DNA from: Trichobilharzia regenti
Lineage: Eukaryota > Platyhelminthes > Trematoda > Strigeidida > Schistosomatidae
Assembly (NCBI GenBank): GCA_944472135.2
Contig: OX235263.1
Span: 34,401,379 to 34,465,378, forward strand
Reading direction: 5' to 3'
DNA: 64,000 nt
Each line of letters begins with the position of its first letter. The stretch's first letter is position 1. Under the pieces are notes generated by a model. It was not told where the DNA came from, searched no databases, and worked only from the letters and a program-made list of their open reading frames with translations. Positions 1-10,324 of this stretch are shown here, piece by piece. The translations under genes were made by a program, and so were the position numbers.

Positions 1-320
1 TTATGTTCATGGATAGGAGAACGAAGGGGACGTCGACTTTGGCTAATGTAGTGTTTTTCGCAGTCGTTGGGACTTATTTTGTAGATGATGTTGGTTTTAT
101 CTTCTTTCGCTGTTGAGTCTTTTGGTGGACACAGAGTTAAGTGAATTGCACTGTAGATATGACGACCAGCCACGATAATATAAAAAACCAATTCAACCAC
201 ATTTACGATGGTCCTTGCAAGGTGATATGGAGGAAATAGATATAACTACTACCAGTGAACGCGCATGGAGATTTACTAACATTAATATCGTTACTACAAA
301 ACCAACATTCATCTAACGAT
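1..320. other. No recognised feature
   Basis: No coding frame, RNA gene or repeat shared with the rest of the window is visible here. The right edge runs into the AT-rich tail of the RTE-A fragment that follows. Confidence 0.4.
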
Positions 321-321
321 A

Positions 322-1131
322 TTATTATTATATTAATATTGTTTCCTTTAGTTCCTAGGGAACATAGGGATTCAACTGCACGTCTCCATTGCGTTCGGTT
401 CTCCGCGGACGTTTTCACCTGGCTCCCCATTTGCCCATATGCTTACATCTCCTCTTCATATCACCTCCTTCATGTGACTCTCGCACTGACGACCAACCCG
501 CCGCTTCCCGTTCGGGTTCCACTGGAGCGATGGCCTGGCGTGTGATGTCACTGGATGGCTTGTTTTCTCAGTGTTTGACCAATCCACCTCCATTTCTTCC
601 TGCATATTTGTTGCACAATCAGTTCCTGCTTGGTTGGTTTGTTCCCAGAGATCCCTGTTGTTGATCTTTTCTGGCAGGTCATCTGATCTTGAGTAGTATT
701 GAGCGAAGAGAGCTGTTGATGAAGGTCTGTACTTTGTTCGAAGTGCCCTTCGTGACGCGGTGCCAAGTCTCTGATCCGTACAGTGGGTAGCACTGACTTC
801 ACATTGGAGTTGAAAATCCGGATCTTATTTTTGATGCTGAGTGCTGTTGACCTTCAAACAGACTTGAGAGTAATGAAAGCTTGTCTTGCTTTCCCTATCC
901 TCGCTGCTTTGATATCCTCATCAGTTCCATCCGCCTGTAGATGAAACGATGCTTCCTAGGTAGGTAGGTAGGTAAGTAAAGGAGGTTGCTTCTTTCAGAT
1001 TCCTCCCATTTATGCTGATTGCTGTCTATTGTCGTTGCTGTTACTGTTGGCGAGGAATCTTCATCATCTCTTTTTGCTATATGTTCACCTAACGATAGGC
1101 TACTGTGAATCTCAATCACTAGTGTTTCCAC
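322..1131 (-). pseudogene. RTE-A retrotransposon, 3'-end fragment
   Basis: Read on the minus strand, this encodes the broken C-terminal part of the RTE-A reverse transcriptase ORF. The conserved QICRKKWRWIG block lies near 600-620, and the terminal WRRAVESLCSLGTKGN block near 345-400. Both match the C-terminus of the RTE-A copy at 32950-36215. Frames change several times and no long ORF remains. The element ends at about 322-350 in an AT-rich (TAA/ATT)-type tail, typical of RTE 3' ends. It is a 5'-truncated, non-functional copy. Confidence 0.85.
956..980. repeat. TAGG microsatellite
   Basis: About five imperfect tandem TAGG units lie inside the RTE-A fragment. The corresponding part of the RTE-A fragment at 14906-15596 has only about one or two units (near 15533-15541), so this is a local expansion. 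Confidence 0.8.
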
Positions 1132-1374
1132 TAAGTAATCCTTGCTACAAGATATCTAATCCGATAGACTTCCGAAAGAACCTGTAGGTGAGCAGGCAAT
1201 ATACATGAAAATCAATAATATTTAAAGTTTATCCCCTCCCAGTACAGAAGCCTTGTTTATTAATATTATTGTGTTTATGAGCATTATAATTTTTATACGA
1301 ACAACGTTGTTTATATAGATTTTATCGATTTTGATTAGACTGATTTAAAAACTCTTTTGACTGGTCTATACTGC

Positions 1375-1683
1375 CTACTTGCTTCACTCATAACCATTTT
1401 GTATACTTTGGATTTTCGCAGGAACCTGTTATCCTCATCCGAAGACTATTCTACAACCGGAACACAGCTTCTACCAGTAGACACTACTCCAGAAGCGAAC
1501 GCTTCTGTCGATTATATTGATAATTTTATCCGTGGACTTTAACAGTATATCCAAATAACCGTTTAATTAATACAACTCATTACTGTATTTTTTTATAATA
1601 TACTGCTACACTATCATCTCATTAACTTGGATATTTATTCACATACTTTTTATATTATTGAGCTCTCTAAACAGTCCCCTACA
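1375..1683 (+). repeat. LTR-like repeat, partial copy
   Basis: This region aligns with 36860-37138. Both contain the motif CTCATCCGAAGAC followed by CTACAACCGG, then an AT-rich stretch, and end in ACAGTCCCCTACA. The left part, before about 1375, is too diverged to align by eye. At the other locus the repeat is preceded by a polypurine tract and starts with TGTGTGG, which suggests an LTR. Here only the right portion is seen, ending at about 1683. No coding is present. Confidence 0.55.
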
Positions 1684-1710
1684 GAACCATATTATCTCTT
1701 CATGTTGTAT

Positions 1711-2545
1711 ACAATAACGTCCTCAGCACGGATACAGAGGGCTAGTTTCGTATATGCCATTTTACACCGTCTGTGGCGTAGACGTGATATTCAGCTGGCT
1801 GTCGACCAAAGAGCGGGTGTACTGCTCATCAGTCCGCTCCGTCCTCCTTTATGGTTGTGAGACCTGTCCATTCAGAGTGGAAGACACGAAAAGATTAGCT
1901 GTCTTCAATCATCGGTGCCTGCGCTCTGTCTCCCGTATGAAATGGTATAATAAGGTGAGCAATATTGAGCTTAGGCGTCGAGTACTAGGCAAGGAGGGGA
2001 AGTCAATCGATGAGGCTGTGAAATTACATCGACTGAGATAGTTAGGACATGTGTTACGTATGCCTAGTCATCGCCTTCCTCGACGAGCAATGTTAGCTGA
2101 CATAGGATTGGTCAGGCTGGAAAAGAGCAAGTGGCGGTCAATCCAAAAAATGGCACCAGTCAATGAAATCTACAACAGTTAGTCTAAGCCACGTAGGAAG
2201 ATTTAGGCTTCCTAGTTGGGGTCCTCGGGACGGTAAAAACCAATGGCTGGAAACAATTGGTGACATGGCTCAAAATCGTTCTCAATAGAGGGCGCAGATT
2301 CATCCACTCCTTGTGACCAATGATTTCCAATAAAACTACATTGTTCTTCGTTACTTCGATTTCTTTGTCTCACACCTCTGTTTACTGTCTCTATTATGCA
2401 TTTCTTCTACTTTCTTCTGTTGCTTTGTGTGCTACATGGAGGGAGTGTGGCGACTTGAACTGCCGCACATCGGTGCAAATTTCTATGTCCAAAACAGACA
2501 GGCAGACAGCATTCTTTGTGAATATTTACGAAATAGGAAGAGTCA
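1711..2545 (+). pseudogene. RTE-B retrotransposon, 3'-end fragment
   Basis: The plus strand encodes the C-terminal region of the RTE-B ORF. Motifs are LWRRRD near 1770, RVYCSSVRSVLLYGCET at 1812-1862, and CLRSVSR..WYNKVSNIELRRRVLGKEGKS at 1918-2005, then an in-frame TAG at about 2039. Homology continues with shifts through PRDG near 2230 and the 3' untranslated part to about 2545. The match is the copy at 56845-60640 on the opposite strand. The 5' part, including the endonuclease and catalytic RT, is missing. Confidence 0.88.
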
Positions 2546-3129
2546 TTCTATGTTCCTCTTATCATTAACATTGAAAATGTGTAAATGTTGTTGGTGTGTC
2601 ACTCATAAAATATTGGACATTAATTCATGAATGATAATTTCGATCACCGTTAAAAGGTTAAGAATAAAATTACTTCCTTTACTGACTTTTCTAACTTTGA
2701 TTCTGTCATCCCACTTACTGTATTCAGTGTATTTAAAACACAACAATTCCGAAGTCTGTTTTTTTGGGATTCAGATGCCTTCTTGGTATTTCGAAAGTAT
2801 TAACCTCGGACTCTTGAATGTTTTTTGTGGAATGCCTTGCCTATGATCGACTCCTTTTGAGGACTTTTCGTATTTATTGAATTCCTAAACGAATGCTTCA
2901 CTCATTGCTTATGGTGATTGAAAATTTCACCCATCTACTGCATTCCTATACATAAAAAGCCAAGAATTTCTTTCATTTTAAACAAAACGCAAATTTTCAA
3001 TACTCTTAAAGAAATTTAATTTATCTTCGTGTTTGCACAGAACGATTATCTCTCTTCACTTCGTATTCAGTGATGTCATTCTCATGTCTAATAAACTGTT
3101 TTTTACTCGGGTGATGTGACTGATTTTTT
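2546..3129. other. No recognised feature
   Basis: AT-rich sequence with only short open frames that lack family motifs. Nothing supportable was seen. Confidence 0.4.
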
Positions 3130-3365
3130 TATTCCTTACGTTCCTTCACGTGGGACATAGGGCTTCAAGCTGGAGGCTTGAATTTTCGGTAGCAGGGGTG
3201 TTTATTTTTACTGGTTGGGTTGCTAGCCTCATGCCCGACCAACGTTCCCCTTAACCAATCTTATTACTGGCTTAGCGTGTAAAGGAGTGCGTCTGTGGTC
3301 AGGGATCGAATCCCAAACTACCTGCGTGGTTGGCAAGAATTCTACCTATGTGTCACCAGCGCACT
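3130..3365 (-). mobile_element. tRNA-headed SINE, type 1 (RTE-A-derived body), copy 1
   Basis: On the minus strand a degenerate tRNA-like head starts near 3365, and its B-box-like segment is GGATTCGATCCC near 3300-3311. The body is a sequence related to the RTE-A 5' untranslated region (GGGCATGAGGCTAGCAAC, near 3220-3237). It ends with a tail related to the RTE-A 3' end (AAGCCCTATGTCCCAC, near 3148-3163). It is more diverged than the neighbouring copy. It has no coding capacity, and transcription would be by RNA polymerase III from the head. Confidence 0.75.
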
Positions 3366-3477
3366 AATGTGATTGATTTACAGGGTCTTAATTATATTTA
3401 TGATGAGTGCATAACTACTAAAGATCAGGGTATTCATTAGAAGTTTCCATTTTTCTGTTGATCCAGTTAGGTCGTTT

Positions 3478-3700
3478 TCTTTCTTTCACGTTCCCCAGTG
3501 GAACATAGGGCTTTAAGCTAATGGCTTGAAGTTTCTGTAGCAATGTTTATTTTACAGGATGGGGTTGCTAGCCTCATGCCCAACCTTTCCTCTTTACCAG
3601 CAATATTTCTGGCTTAGCGAGGTAAAGAAGTGGACGGGGATCGAACCCCGAACCATGTGCATGGTCGGCGAGCGTCCTAACTGCTATGCCACCGACGCAC
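3478..3700 (-). mobile_element. tRNA-headed SINE, type 1 (RTE-A-derived body), copy 2
   Basis: The minus-strand head begins GTGCGTCGGTGGCATAGC at 3700, with an A-box-like GGCATAGCAGTTAGGA. The B box is GGGGTTCGATCCCC near 3638-3651, set in a well-paired T-arm-like stem. The body follows the RTE-A 5' untranslated region (GGTAAAGAGG..GGTTGGGC..GGCTAGCAACCCC). The tail, AAGCCCTATGTTCCACT near 3496-3512, equals the RTE-A 3' end (about 36150-36166). It lies about 110 bp from copy 1 in the same orientation. Confidence 0.85.
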
Positions 3701-5085
3701 TAATTGACGCATATACACAGAAAAATTATCGAAATCTTATCATTTCACCTTTTTCTAGTGAGTAATGTCACATTTCATGGCTGTATTGTTTTACACACAA
3801 TAATCGACCGACGAAAGTGTCTATGATTCATTATATAGTAATTTAGGAACACAAATCTACGCATGTTTATTCACACACGATTATTTTATTGGAACATGAG
3901 AACTTCCTGCTGCTTTCTTCAACTGAACCAAAGTAGTTGATTTCAGCTGACTCTTCCCTATTGAAGGAGATCGGAGTACAACTCAAGGTACTATCAAGGC
4001 GTATGTCGTAGGACTTCATGGAGAAACTAATAACAGAAAACTCAAAAGTCTCGATAACTTCTAAATGACAATCGTTATACAAAAGTTGGCTTAGCAGTCA
4101 TGTGAATAATTCTTTGCTCTTATAACGAATACAAATCACTCCGAGTAATAGTTTTTCTTGATAAATTCATGTTCATAACTGTCCATTACAAAACGCATAG
4201 GTGGGCATGGTAGATAAATTCAGAGAAAAAAGTGAGAGAATATCAGCTGAAAGAAGAACAGCCACACGTAAAACATAAGTACTTCCAGGATAACTGAGTC
4301 TTCCAATTGATAAGATGTTCTCGAAGACACAAAACAGCTAGTACACTATATAGACAGGTTTTATTATTTTAGTCTGCCTAGCAACTTTCTTTTCGTCCAT
4401 ACTCTCGTCTAAAAAGCTGTACAATCTATCACTCCTCAAGAACCATTCGCCATAAAACCGTAAACTCATATTCAATGCATGCACTTGTCATACTCCAAAA
4501 GAAGTAGCAAGAAACATTTCTATTCTGCTTAGATTTATTCAACTATGAAGGCTGGTCAGTTGTAGTTTATGGGATGAAATCATCAAATATTCTATATGAC
4601 TGAGCGTTAAGATTCCTAAGCATTGAGTTCCCTTTAGCCTTCTCCAGGTTGTTTACACTTCGAAATCTGGAGCAATCGGTTCTCTTCATGATTTCCCATA
4701 CGAAAAGTTAGGCAGGCATAATTTATCTGACACATGAAGTGTATATGAGGAATGCATTTCACACATTTTGATCATACACCCATTTGTCATACAGACAGAC
4801 ACAAAAGTGTTATGACAGACCGTTCAAATGATCACTAAAGTGAGAGTAATGAGGCGACCAACAAATCATCTCATTCGTATTTAGTCTACAAAAGAGCATA
4901 AATCAACCTCTGTAATCATATTGAAACATAAGAGGGAATTTTATGCCTGAATAAGTTCATGCACTGGTTATGAACAACATTAATGTTAAAATAACATCGA
5001 ATCAATAATACTGACAGATTACAGCTCAATAGCATCAACATAAAATAAGCTGAATGTCAGAAAAGTTAGGATAGGTAATATTACA
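3701..5085. other. No recognised feature
   Basis: AT-rich spacer with scattered short open frames and no motif that could be assigned to a family. It may be unique intergenic DNA or heavily decayed repeat. Confidence 0.4.
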
Positions 5086-5088
5086 AAT

Positions 5089-5376
5089 TCATGAATTTAT
5101 AGTCTCCACTGAAGGCCAGAGCAGTAGTAGGGGCTGGATTTGCTTCTTTTGAACACAGAGCACTGGTTGTTTGAGGCGAATTGCAATAGCCTCGGCTGTT
5201 TGGAGCATGCGGTGCTTCGATGTTTTTGGCAATTTATTAGGCACCCGGTAGATTATAGAGAAGGATTCTTCCACACTAGCTGGCTTTGTGGCCTGCCGGT
5301 TTGCACCAAATGGTCCAATATCGAACTGTCAATGGTTTTAACGACATCTTTACTTAGCCATAGTGGGAGATGTTCT
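5089..5376 (-). pseudogene. Penelope-like element, C-terminal fragment
   Basis: On the minus strand the frame reads REHLPLWLSK..IDSSILDHLVQTG, then after a shift FSIIYRVPNKLP..RMLQTAEAIAI..PVLCVQKK. This is the C-terminal end of a Penelope-like element, downstream of the GIY-YIG motif; the same block occurs at 9081-9430 and 10772-10975. One frameshift lies near 5270. It abuts a second PLE fragment on the opposite strand, head to head at about 5377-5385. Confidence 0.75.
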
Positions 5377-5381
5377 CGAGC

Positions 5382-5765
5382 ATTATTATAATAGTAATAA
5401 ACTGCTCCTATAGAGCCAGTTACATGGGCCGTACAATTAGGCGTGTTTTTCGTCGGATTTCCGAACATCACCCTGCGTTGTTGGTTAAGTAAAGGACAAA
5501 GAAAATTCATTCATAGCTCTATTCTATCTCACCTAGCGGATACACAACACACATTGATGTTAACCAGGCTTTCAGAGTCACTCACCGCATACCAAAAAAT
5601 CTGAATTTCGCCTTGAGAGTTCGACTCCTAAATATTGCTGAGGATGTTGGGATGCACATTAAGTAGCCAAATTTGTGCTTCCAAAAGAAACTAGTTCAGA
5701 CGCTATCTTTACCTCACCCATCTAGGTTTGAATGATCCTGGATTTTTGGGGAATTTTCCTAATTT
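5382..5765 (+). pseudogene. Penelope-like element, GIY-YIG fragment
   Basis: The plus strand encodes ASYMGRTIRRVFRRISEHHP near 5415-5475, the YIG..R half of a GIY-YIG nuclease domain. It continues with HIDVNQAFRVTHRIPKNLNF..LLNIAEDVGMH, with in-frame stops. It is about 85% identical by eye to the copy at 9081-9470. PLEs use this nuclease with a Penelope-type reverse transcriptase for target-primed insertion; here only the 3' coding end is left. The 3' flank is interrupted by a SINE. Confidence 0.8.
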
Positions 5766-5770
5766 TAGTT

Positions 5771-5947
5771 TTTTTTTATTTACAGCTTGATTCCACACTG
5801 TATTTTCGGTACAAGTATGGAATTTTCAGCATGGATATCGGTAGCCCAAATTTTGCAGGCCGACCATAGATATCAGGTGTGCGTCGGTGCGGGCTCGAAC
5901 CGTGTGGATGGTCAGTGAGAGTCCTAACCACTGTGCCACCGACGCAC
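5771..5947 (-). mobile_element. tRNA-headed SINE, type 2, inserted in PLE 3' region
   Basis: The minus-strand head at 5947 reads GTGCGTCGGTGGCACAGTGG. The B box (GGTTCGAGCCC near 5889-5899) and the T-arm are degenerate. The body (GCTACCGATATCCATGCTG, AATTCCATACTTGTACCG) differs from the type 1 SINEs, and the tail is A-rich (AAATAAAAAAAAA). The paralogous PLE at 9455-9475 lacks this insert and reads TTTTAGTTGATATTC straight through, so it is a real insertion. No clear target duplication is visible. Confidence 0.85.
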
Positions 5948-5950
5948 ATA

Positions 5951-6200
5951 TTGATATTCTATTTGCTATTAAATTATTATTATTGCTATTATTATTAAAA
6001 TTTAAGCATCTTTAATGAACTGTAATCGCATGGATCATACTTTACAAATCGATATTATTTAAAAAAAACCAATATTCTTATTGACTACTATTCTAGAATA
6101 TTCTGTGTATATAAACATATGTATAATTGTAGAGCCAGAAGAGGAAATTATCGAAAAGGATATTCTTTCCTCAATTATTTTGTATTTTATAGATGTCTGA
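5951..6200 (+). repeat. PLE terminal repeat
   Basis: This non-coding block follows PLE coding sequence. It includes AAGCATCTTTAATGAACTG, an A-rich run, TCTAGAATATTC and a TATAATTGTAGAGCC..GAAGAG..ATCGAAAA motif. It occurs inverted at 8880-9080 and direct at 9471-9890. The position after the coding region fits the terminal repeats (pLTRs) that PLEs often leave in tandem or inverted order. Confidence 0.7.
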
Positions 6201-7625
6201 ATGAATATTTTCACTACGTATTTGTAAATATGCACTTAGCTGAATAGTATTCTGTAATTATTATAATCAGAATATTTGAATAAGATCGAATTTATCAGTC
6301 TCTTCTTAGTACAGTTAATATGACTCAACGTGAAATATGGTAAGTGGTCATGTTCACTATGCATGTTCCCCAGTTCATCTGATTTTTTCAATTTGCCCAC
6401 CTGATATTGAGTGTGGCTCTAATGATCTTATACAAGTGTCAGTCAGGAAACATATCACCAGGATTTCAAAAATGCTTACTGATGAGTAATTAGACTCTGT
6501 GTCATGGTAGCAGTACTCTTCATATTCTACACACTACAGGACGTAGTCAGCTTTTTTCCATTTCAATTCTCATCAGTTTATTCCTACAGCCCCACCTTCG
6601 TCCCACATCCTCAAAATAAAATTTATGTTTATAATGATGTTAAACAAGGAGATAAATATTCCCATATCTCAATATATATTTCTGGTGGATTTATTGTATA
6701 ATGAAGTCACTGTTTGCTAGATTTATTTAATACACTAATCTATCATAAATGTCTGTGTTCATCTTGAATTAATTCTATCTAGTAGCCCTTTGTTGTCTAT
6801 GATCACATTCGCCCAAATTAAAGGTGTGGTTGCGAATTTAACACGACAGAGAAATGAATTAGTAATTAAGTGGATAATTACACTACTTATATAATTTAAC
6901 TTGGATAGTCTTAAAGGTGAAAATTGAGGCAGTAATATATGACCTTAATTCATAGTTCACACTCGACCTTATGGTTTCTGTTAGACAACCTTAATATTTG
7001 ATATTATTTGGTTGTATTGATGCTTTATACATGTAGTTAGGCGTGGCGTCAATATGATGCGTTTCTTTTTTTGCTGATTGTTGGGTTGGTTTAGTTTTAT
7101 TTCTCATGGAATACCCTAATTTCCATTTATTTGAATAACAAAACTAGTCATCCCCTCTAATTGTGTCTGATATGTCTTCCTCACCAGCCCCACTTTCTGC
7201 TTCCAATGATATTTTGAACATCTCTCCTGATAGCGATGTCTTTACAACACTTCACATAGTAACAAGAGAAAGTTATCGTAGTGCTTATTCCACTTGTTAG
7301 ACTTTGCCTTAACACCCTACTAACAGTCACTTGTCAACGCATTTGAAAATCCGAAAGTGATTGACCAGGCTTCATTACGGAACTACACATGGAAGTGCGG
7401 AATTTAGTGTTTCTATACTCTATGTGGCACATGGATTTATCAAATGGAACAAATGAAAGGCGATATAATGAACAGAAATATACGAGTGAAAGAGTAGCAA
7501 TGAAGAAAATCACGAGAATTTAAAATTCTGAAAAATTATAAAGGGTGAATGCACCTGCACCATTGAGAACGATTTTGAAGCATATCATCAACAGCCTGAA
7601 GCTTAGTAGTCAGATTTTTTAAATT
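6201..7625. other. No recognised feature
   Basis: AT-rich DNA with no family motif in any frame and no match to other parts of the window noticed by eye. Confidence 0.4.
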
Positions 7626-7630
7626 CTGAT

Positions 7631-7805
7631 TATAGCTTGATTCCACACGGTATTTTGGTACAAGTATGGAATTTTCAGCATGCGATATCGGTAGCCCAAA
7701 TTTTGCAGGCCAACCAATCGATATCAGGTGTGAGTCTGCCAGGGATCGAACCCCGGACCATGTACATGGTCGGCGAGACTCCTAACCACTGTGCTACCGA
7801 CGCAC
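7631..7805 (-). mobile_element. tRNA-headed SINE, type 2, second copy
   Basis: The minus-strand head starts at 7805 as GTGCGTCGGTAGCACAGTGG. A good B box, CCGGGGTTCGATCCCTGG, lies near 7740-7757. The type 2 body (TGGGCTACCGATATCGCATG, AATTCCATACTTGTACC) matches 5771-5947. It is better preserved in the head than that copy. Confidence 0.85.
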
Positions 7806-8879
7806 ACGATCTCAGTCAGATAGTCTACACTTGCCTGTTTGGATTCAATCAATATTCAGAGGCTTTATAATTATTCGTACAAAGTAAGACTCACATTTGA
7901 ATACCCTTTAACAGAAATACTGTGTGTAAAAGTGATTTCACATTCTACAGGATCATAATGTATACTTTTCGACAAGTCAATAGCAGAGAAGGTGAATGGT
8001 GTTAGATGTGGAGAACACTTACACTGCAATACTGCATATGACCAACATCAGATATTTCATGAAGCAACAGAAGACATCAAAAACTTCTACAAGAAGAAAT
8101 AAAGCTTCATAATTAAATCACACACCTCAGAATACCCAATCACATAGAAACCATCTACCTGAACTGTAAATCCTCAATATTATTTCATAATTGGTAGATC
8201 TCAATGAGCCATTGTATGTTACACTTCATTCACTAAAATAAACATACTTCTATGTCATTTCATCTGAGAGTATAACAGAATACTTGAAAAATCAATCAAT
8301 AAGGATTTGATGAACTAGAAAGAGATTCTCTTTTCTTCAGAAAACAAAACAATTCAGAATTCAACCTGTGCACACACACACACACACTTATTGATTTCTT
8401 TTCTGTTAACAAGATGAAAATTGACTGACCTAGAACACCTGTCCAATGGTATAAAATGTAGGTCGTATGATCAAATTAGTGACAAACTTTTGAGTCTAAT
8501 CATTTTGTCTGATCAATTCCAAACAGTCTGTCGAAACGTGATTGTCGAAAGAAACCACATTAGTTTATTTTATTTACTTGTAATGATGTATGTAAAAAGG
8601 GAATGAGACTGTGTCTCTTCAGTGCTGGATTGTTGTATTTGCAGAGTAATGAGAAGAAGTTCTATTTTGTATAATAAATTGGGAAGTCAGTGTATTTAAA
8701 GTGAGTTTTCAATTCCCTTCATTCCTTTTGTAGCTGTTTCTATGCATGAGGTTGTAGCACCGCTATATTAAGCCTAACTGCACGCTTATTAAACTAACTC
8801 ATGTACACATGTTAAACGCTTACAGAAACTAATTTTACATTTGCTTGTGAAACATTTCAATATAGCAAAAATATTCATT
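7806..8879. other. No recognised gene; one CA microsatellite
   Basis: A perfect (CA)n run of about 9 units lies at 8370-8388. Otherwise the region is AT-rich with short open frames and no recognisable motif. Confidence 0.45.
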
Positions 8880-9080
8880 CAGACATCTGTAGAACACAAA
8901 ATAATCGAGCAGAGAATATCCTTTTCGATAAATTCCTCTTCTGGCTCTATAATTATACATATGTTTATATACACAGAATATTCTAGAATAGTAGTCAATA
9001 AGAATATTGGTTTTTTTTAAATAACATCGATTTGTAAAGTATGATCATTGCGATTACAGTTCATTAAAGATGCTTAAATT
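8880..9080 (-). repeat. PLE terminal repeat, inverted copy
   Basis: This is the reverse complement of 5990-6200 with few differences. It includes TTCCTCTTCTGGCTCTATAATTATAC and the TTCTAGAATA..ATCGATTTGTAAAGTATGATCAT blocks. It directly abuts PLE coding sequence on the plus strand at about 9081, giving an inverted terminal-repeat arrangement. Confidence 0.75.
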
Positions 9081-9470
9081 ATAATAGTAATAAACTGCTC
9101 CTATGCAGCCAGTTACATAGGCCATACAGTTAGGCGTGTTTCTCGTCAAATTTCCGAACATCACCCTGCGTTGTTGGTTAAGTAAAGGACAAACAAAATC
9201 TATTCGTAGCTCTATTGTGTATCATCTTGTGGAGACAGAACACAAGATTGACGTTAACCATGCTTTCGGGGTCACTTACCGCATGCCTACCAATCTCAAT
9301 TTTGCCTTAAGAGTTCGACTACTAAATATTGTTGAGGCTGTGGGGATCCACGATAACAAGCCTAATATATGCATCCAAAAGAATTCAGTTCAGACATTAT
9401 CCTTATCTTGGCCATCCAGGTTAGAATAATCCTGAATTTCTGTGGAATTTCCTAATTTTAGTTGATATTC
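9081..9470 (+). pseudogene. Penelope-like element, GIY-YIG C-terminal fragment
   Basis: An open frame at 9136-9429 encodes the PLE C-terminus. It contains SIRSSIVYHLVETEHKID, AFGVTYRMPTNLNFALRV, LLNIVEAVGIH and NICIQKNSVQTLSLSWPS. Upstream, in another frame, remnants of the YIGRT..R..E block are visible near 9105-9165. It is the best-preserved relative of 5382-5765. The reverse transcriptase domain is absent, so the copy is 5'-truncated and dead. Confidence 0.8.
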
Positions 9471-9890
9471 TATTTGCTATTCTATCTTTATTATTATCAT
9501 TGTAATTTAATCATCTTTAATGAACTGTAATTCCATTGATCATACTTTACAAATCGATATTATTTAAAAAAAACACTAATATTGTTATTAACTTTGATTG
9601 GACACTAGTAACTAGTGTGACGTTTCTAGTCCTTTCTTTGGTGCAGACTGAATTTTATCAGTCAGGTTTGCAATGTGGCCACCATTCTAGGTAGCTGGAC
9701 ATCACGGTGCACATTGATTTGATGATATTAGATGGTTGGAGGCAATCGGCAGGAAGCCTTCTTATTAACTACTAATCTAGAATATTCTTTGTATATAAAC
9801 ATATATATAATTGTAAAGCCGGAAGAGGAATTTATCGAAAAGAATATTCTCTGCTCGATTATTTTGTGTTTTATAGTTGTGGAATATTTG
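9471..9890 (+). repeat. PLE terminal repeat interrupted by a 168-bp insert
   Basis: The block follows the PLE coding end and matches 5951-6200: AATTTAATCATCTTTAATGAACTG, the A run at 9566-9572, TCTAGAATATTC at 9777-9788, and the GAAGAGG..TTATCGAAAAG motif near 9822-9844. A 168-bp segment (9594-9761) absent from the other copies splits it. Confidence 0.75.
9594..9761. mobile_element. Unclassified 168-bp insertion with 9-bp target duplication
   Basis: The segment lies between perfect TTATTAACT repeats (9585-9593 and 9762-9770), and the paralogous repeats at about 6090 and 8997 lack it. It begins TTGATTGGACACTAGT, holds the palindrome ACACTAGTAACTAGTGT, and ends GGCAGGAAGCCTTC. There are no obvious terminal inverted repeats, coding sequence or poly(A). 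The class is unknown: a short SINE-like or non-autonomous DNA element is possible. Confidence 0.75.
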
Positions 9891-10324
9891 TTACTGCTTC
9901 ACTGAACGTTGTTTTTCTTTGTTGCATATGTATTTTTACGCGGTTATACACTTTTCGTTCGTTTTCGCGTCTTTCAAATTTCGATTTCGCTAACAGTACA
10001 TCTTTTCAAGTTTTTCGCTTGTGCTTCTTAATACAGTGTTGTTCATCTCTGACTGTATACGACACTAGCACATAGTAGAAAGTGAAAACGTGGATGCACA
10101 ATGGTATTATGGCCAGAATCACCTAAAGTACATCAATAAGGTATCAGTCAAGTAAATCAATGAACCAGTTAATGATCTCATCTCTGTTTGCTAGTTAAAT
10201 ACAGCTGAAGCCCGTATGCACAAAGTTTACCACTCCCATTACTATACATGAGTCTTTTGCTTTCATCAAGTAACAATCTGAAGATTCATGGATAATCCTC
10301 ATCCAGGCATTAATGAAAACAAAA
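9891..10324. other. No recognised feature
   Basis: Spacer sequence without coding motifs or repeats recognised elsewhere in the window. Confidence 0.4.

Noticed and set aside
3630..3700. Possible tRNA gene on the minus strand (also at 5880-5947, 7735-7805 and 32374-32420)
   Set aside because: The A and B boxes are good, but the sequences are joined to SINE bodies and repeat in the window. No proper acceptor stem or anticodon arm could be drawn. They are SINE heads.
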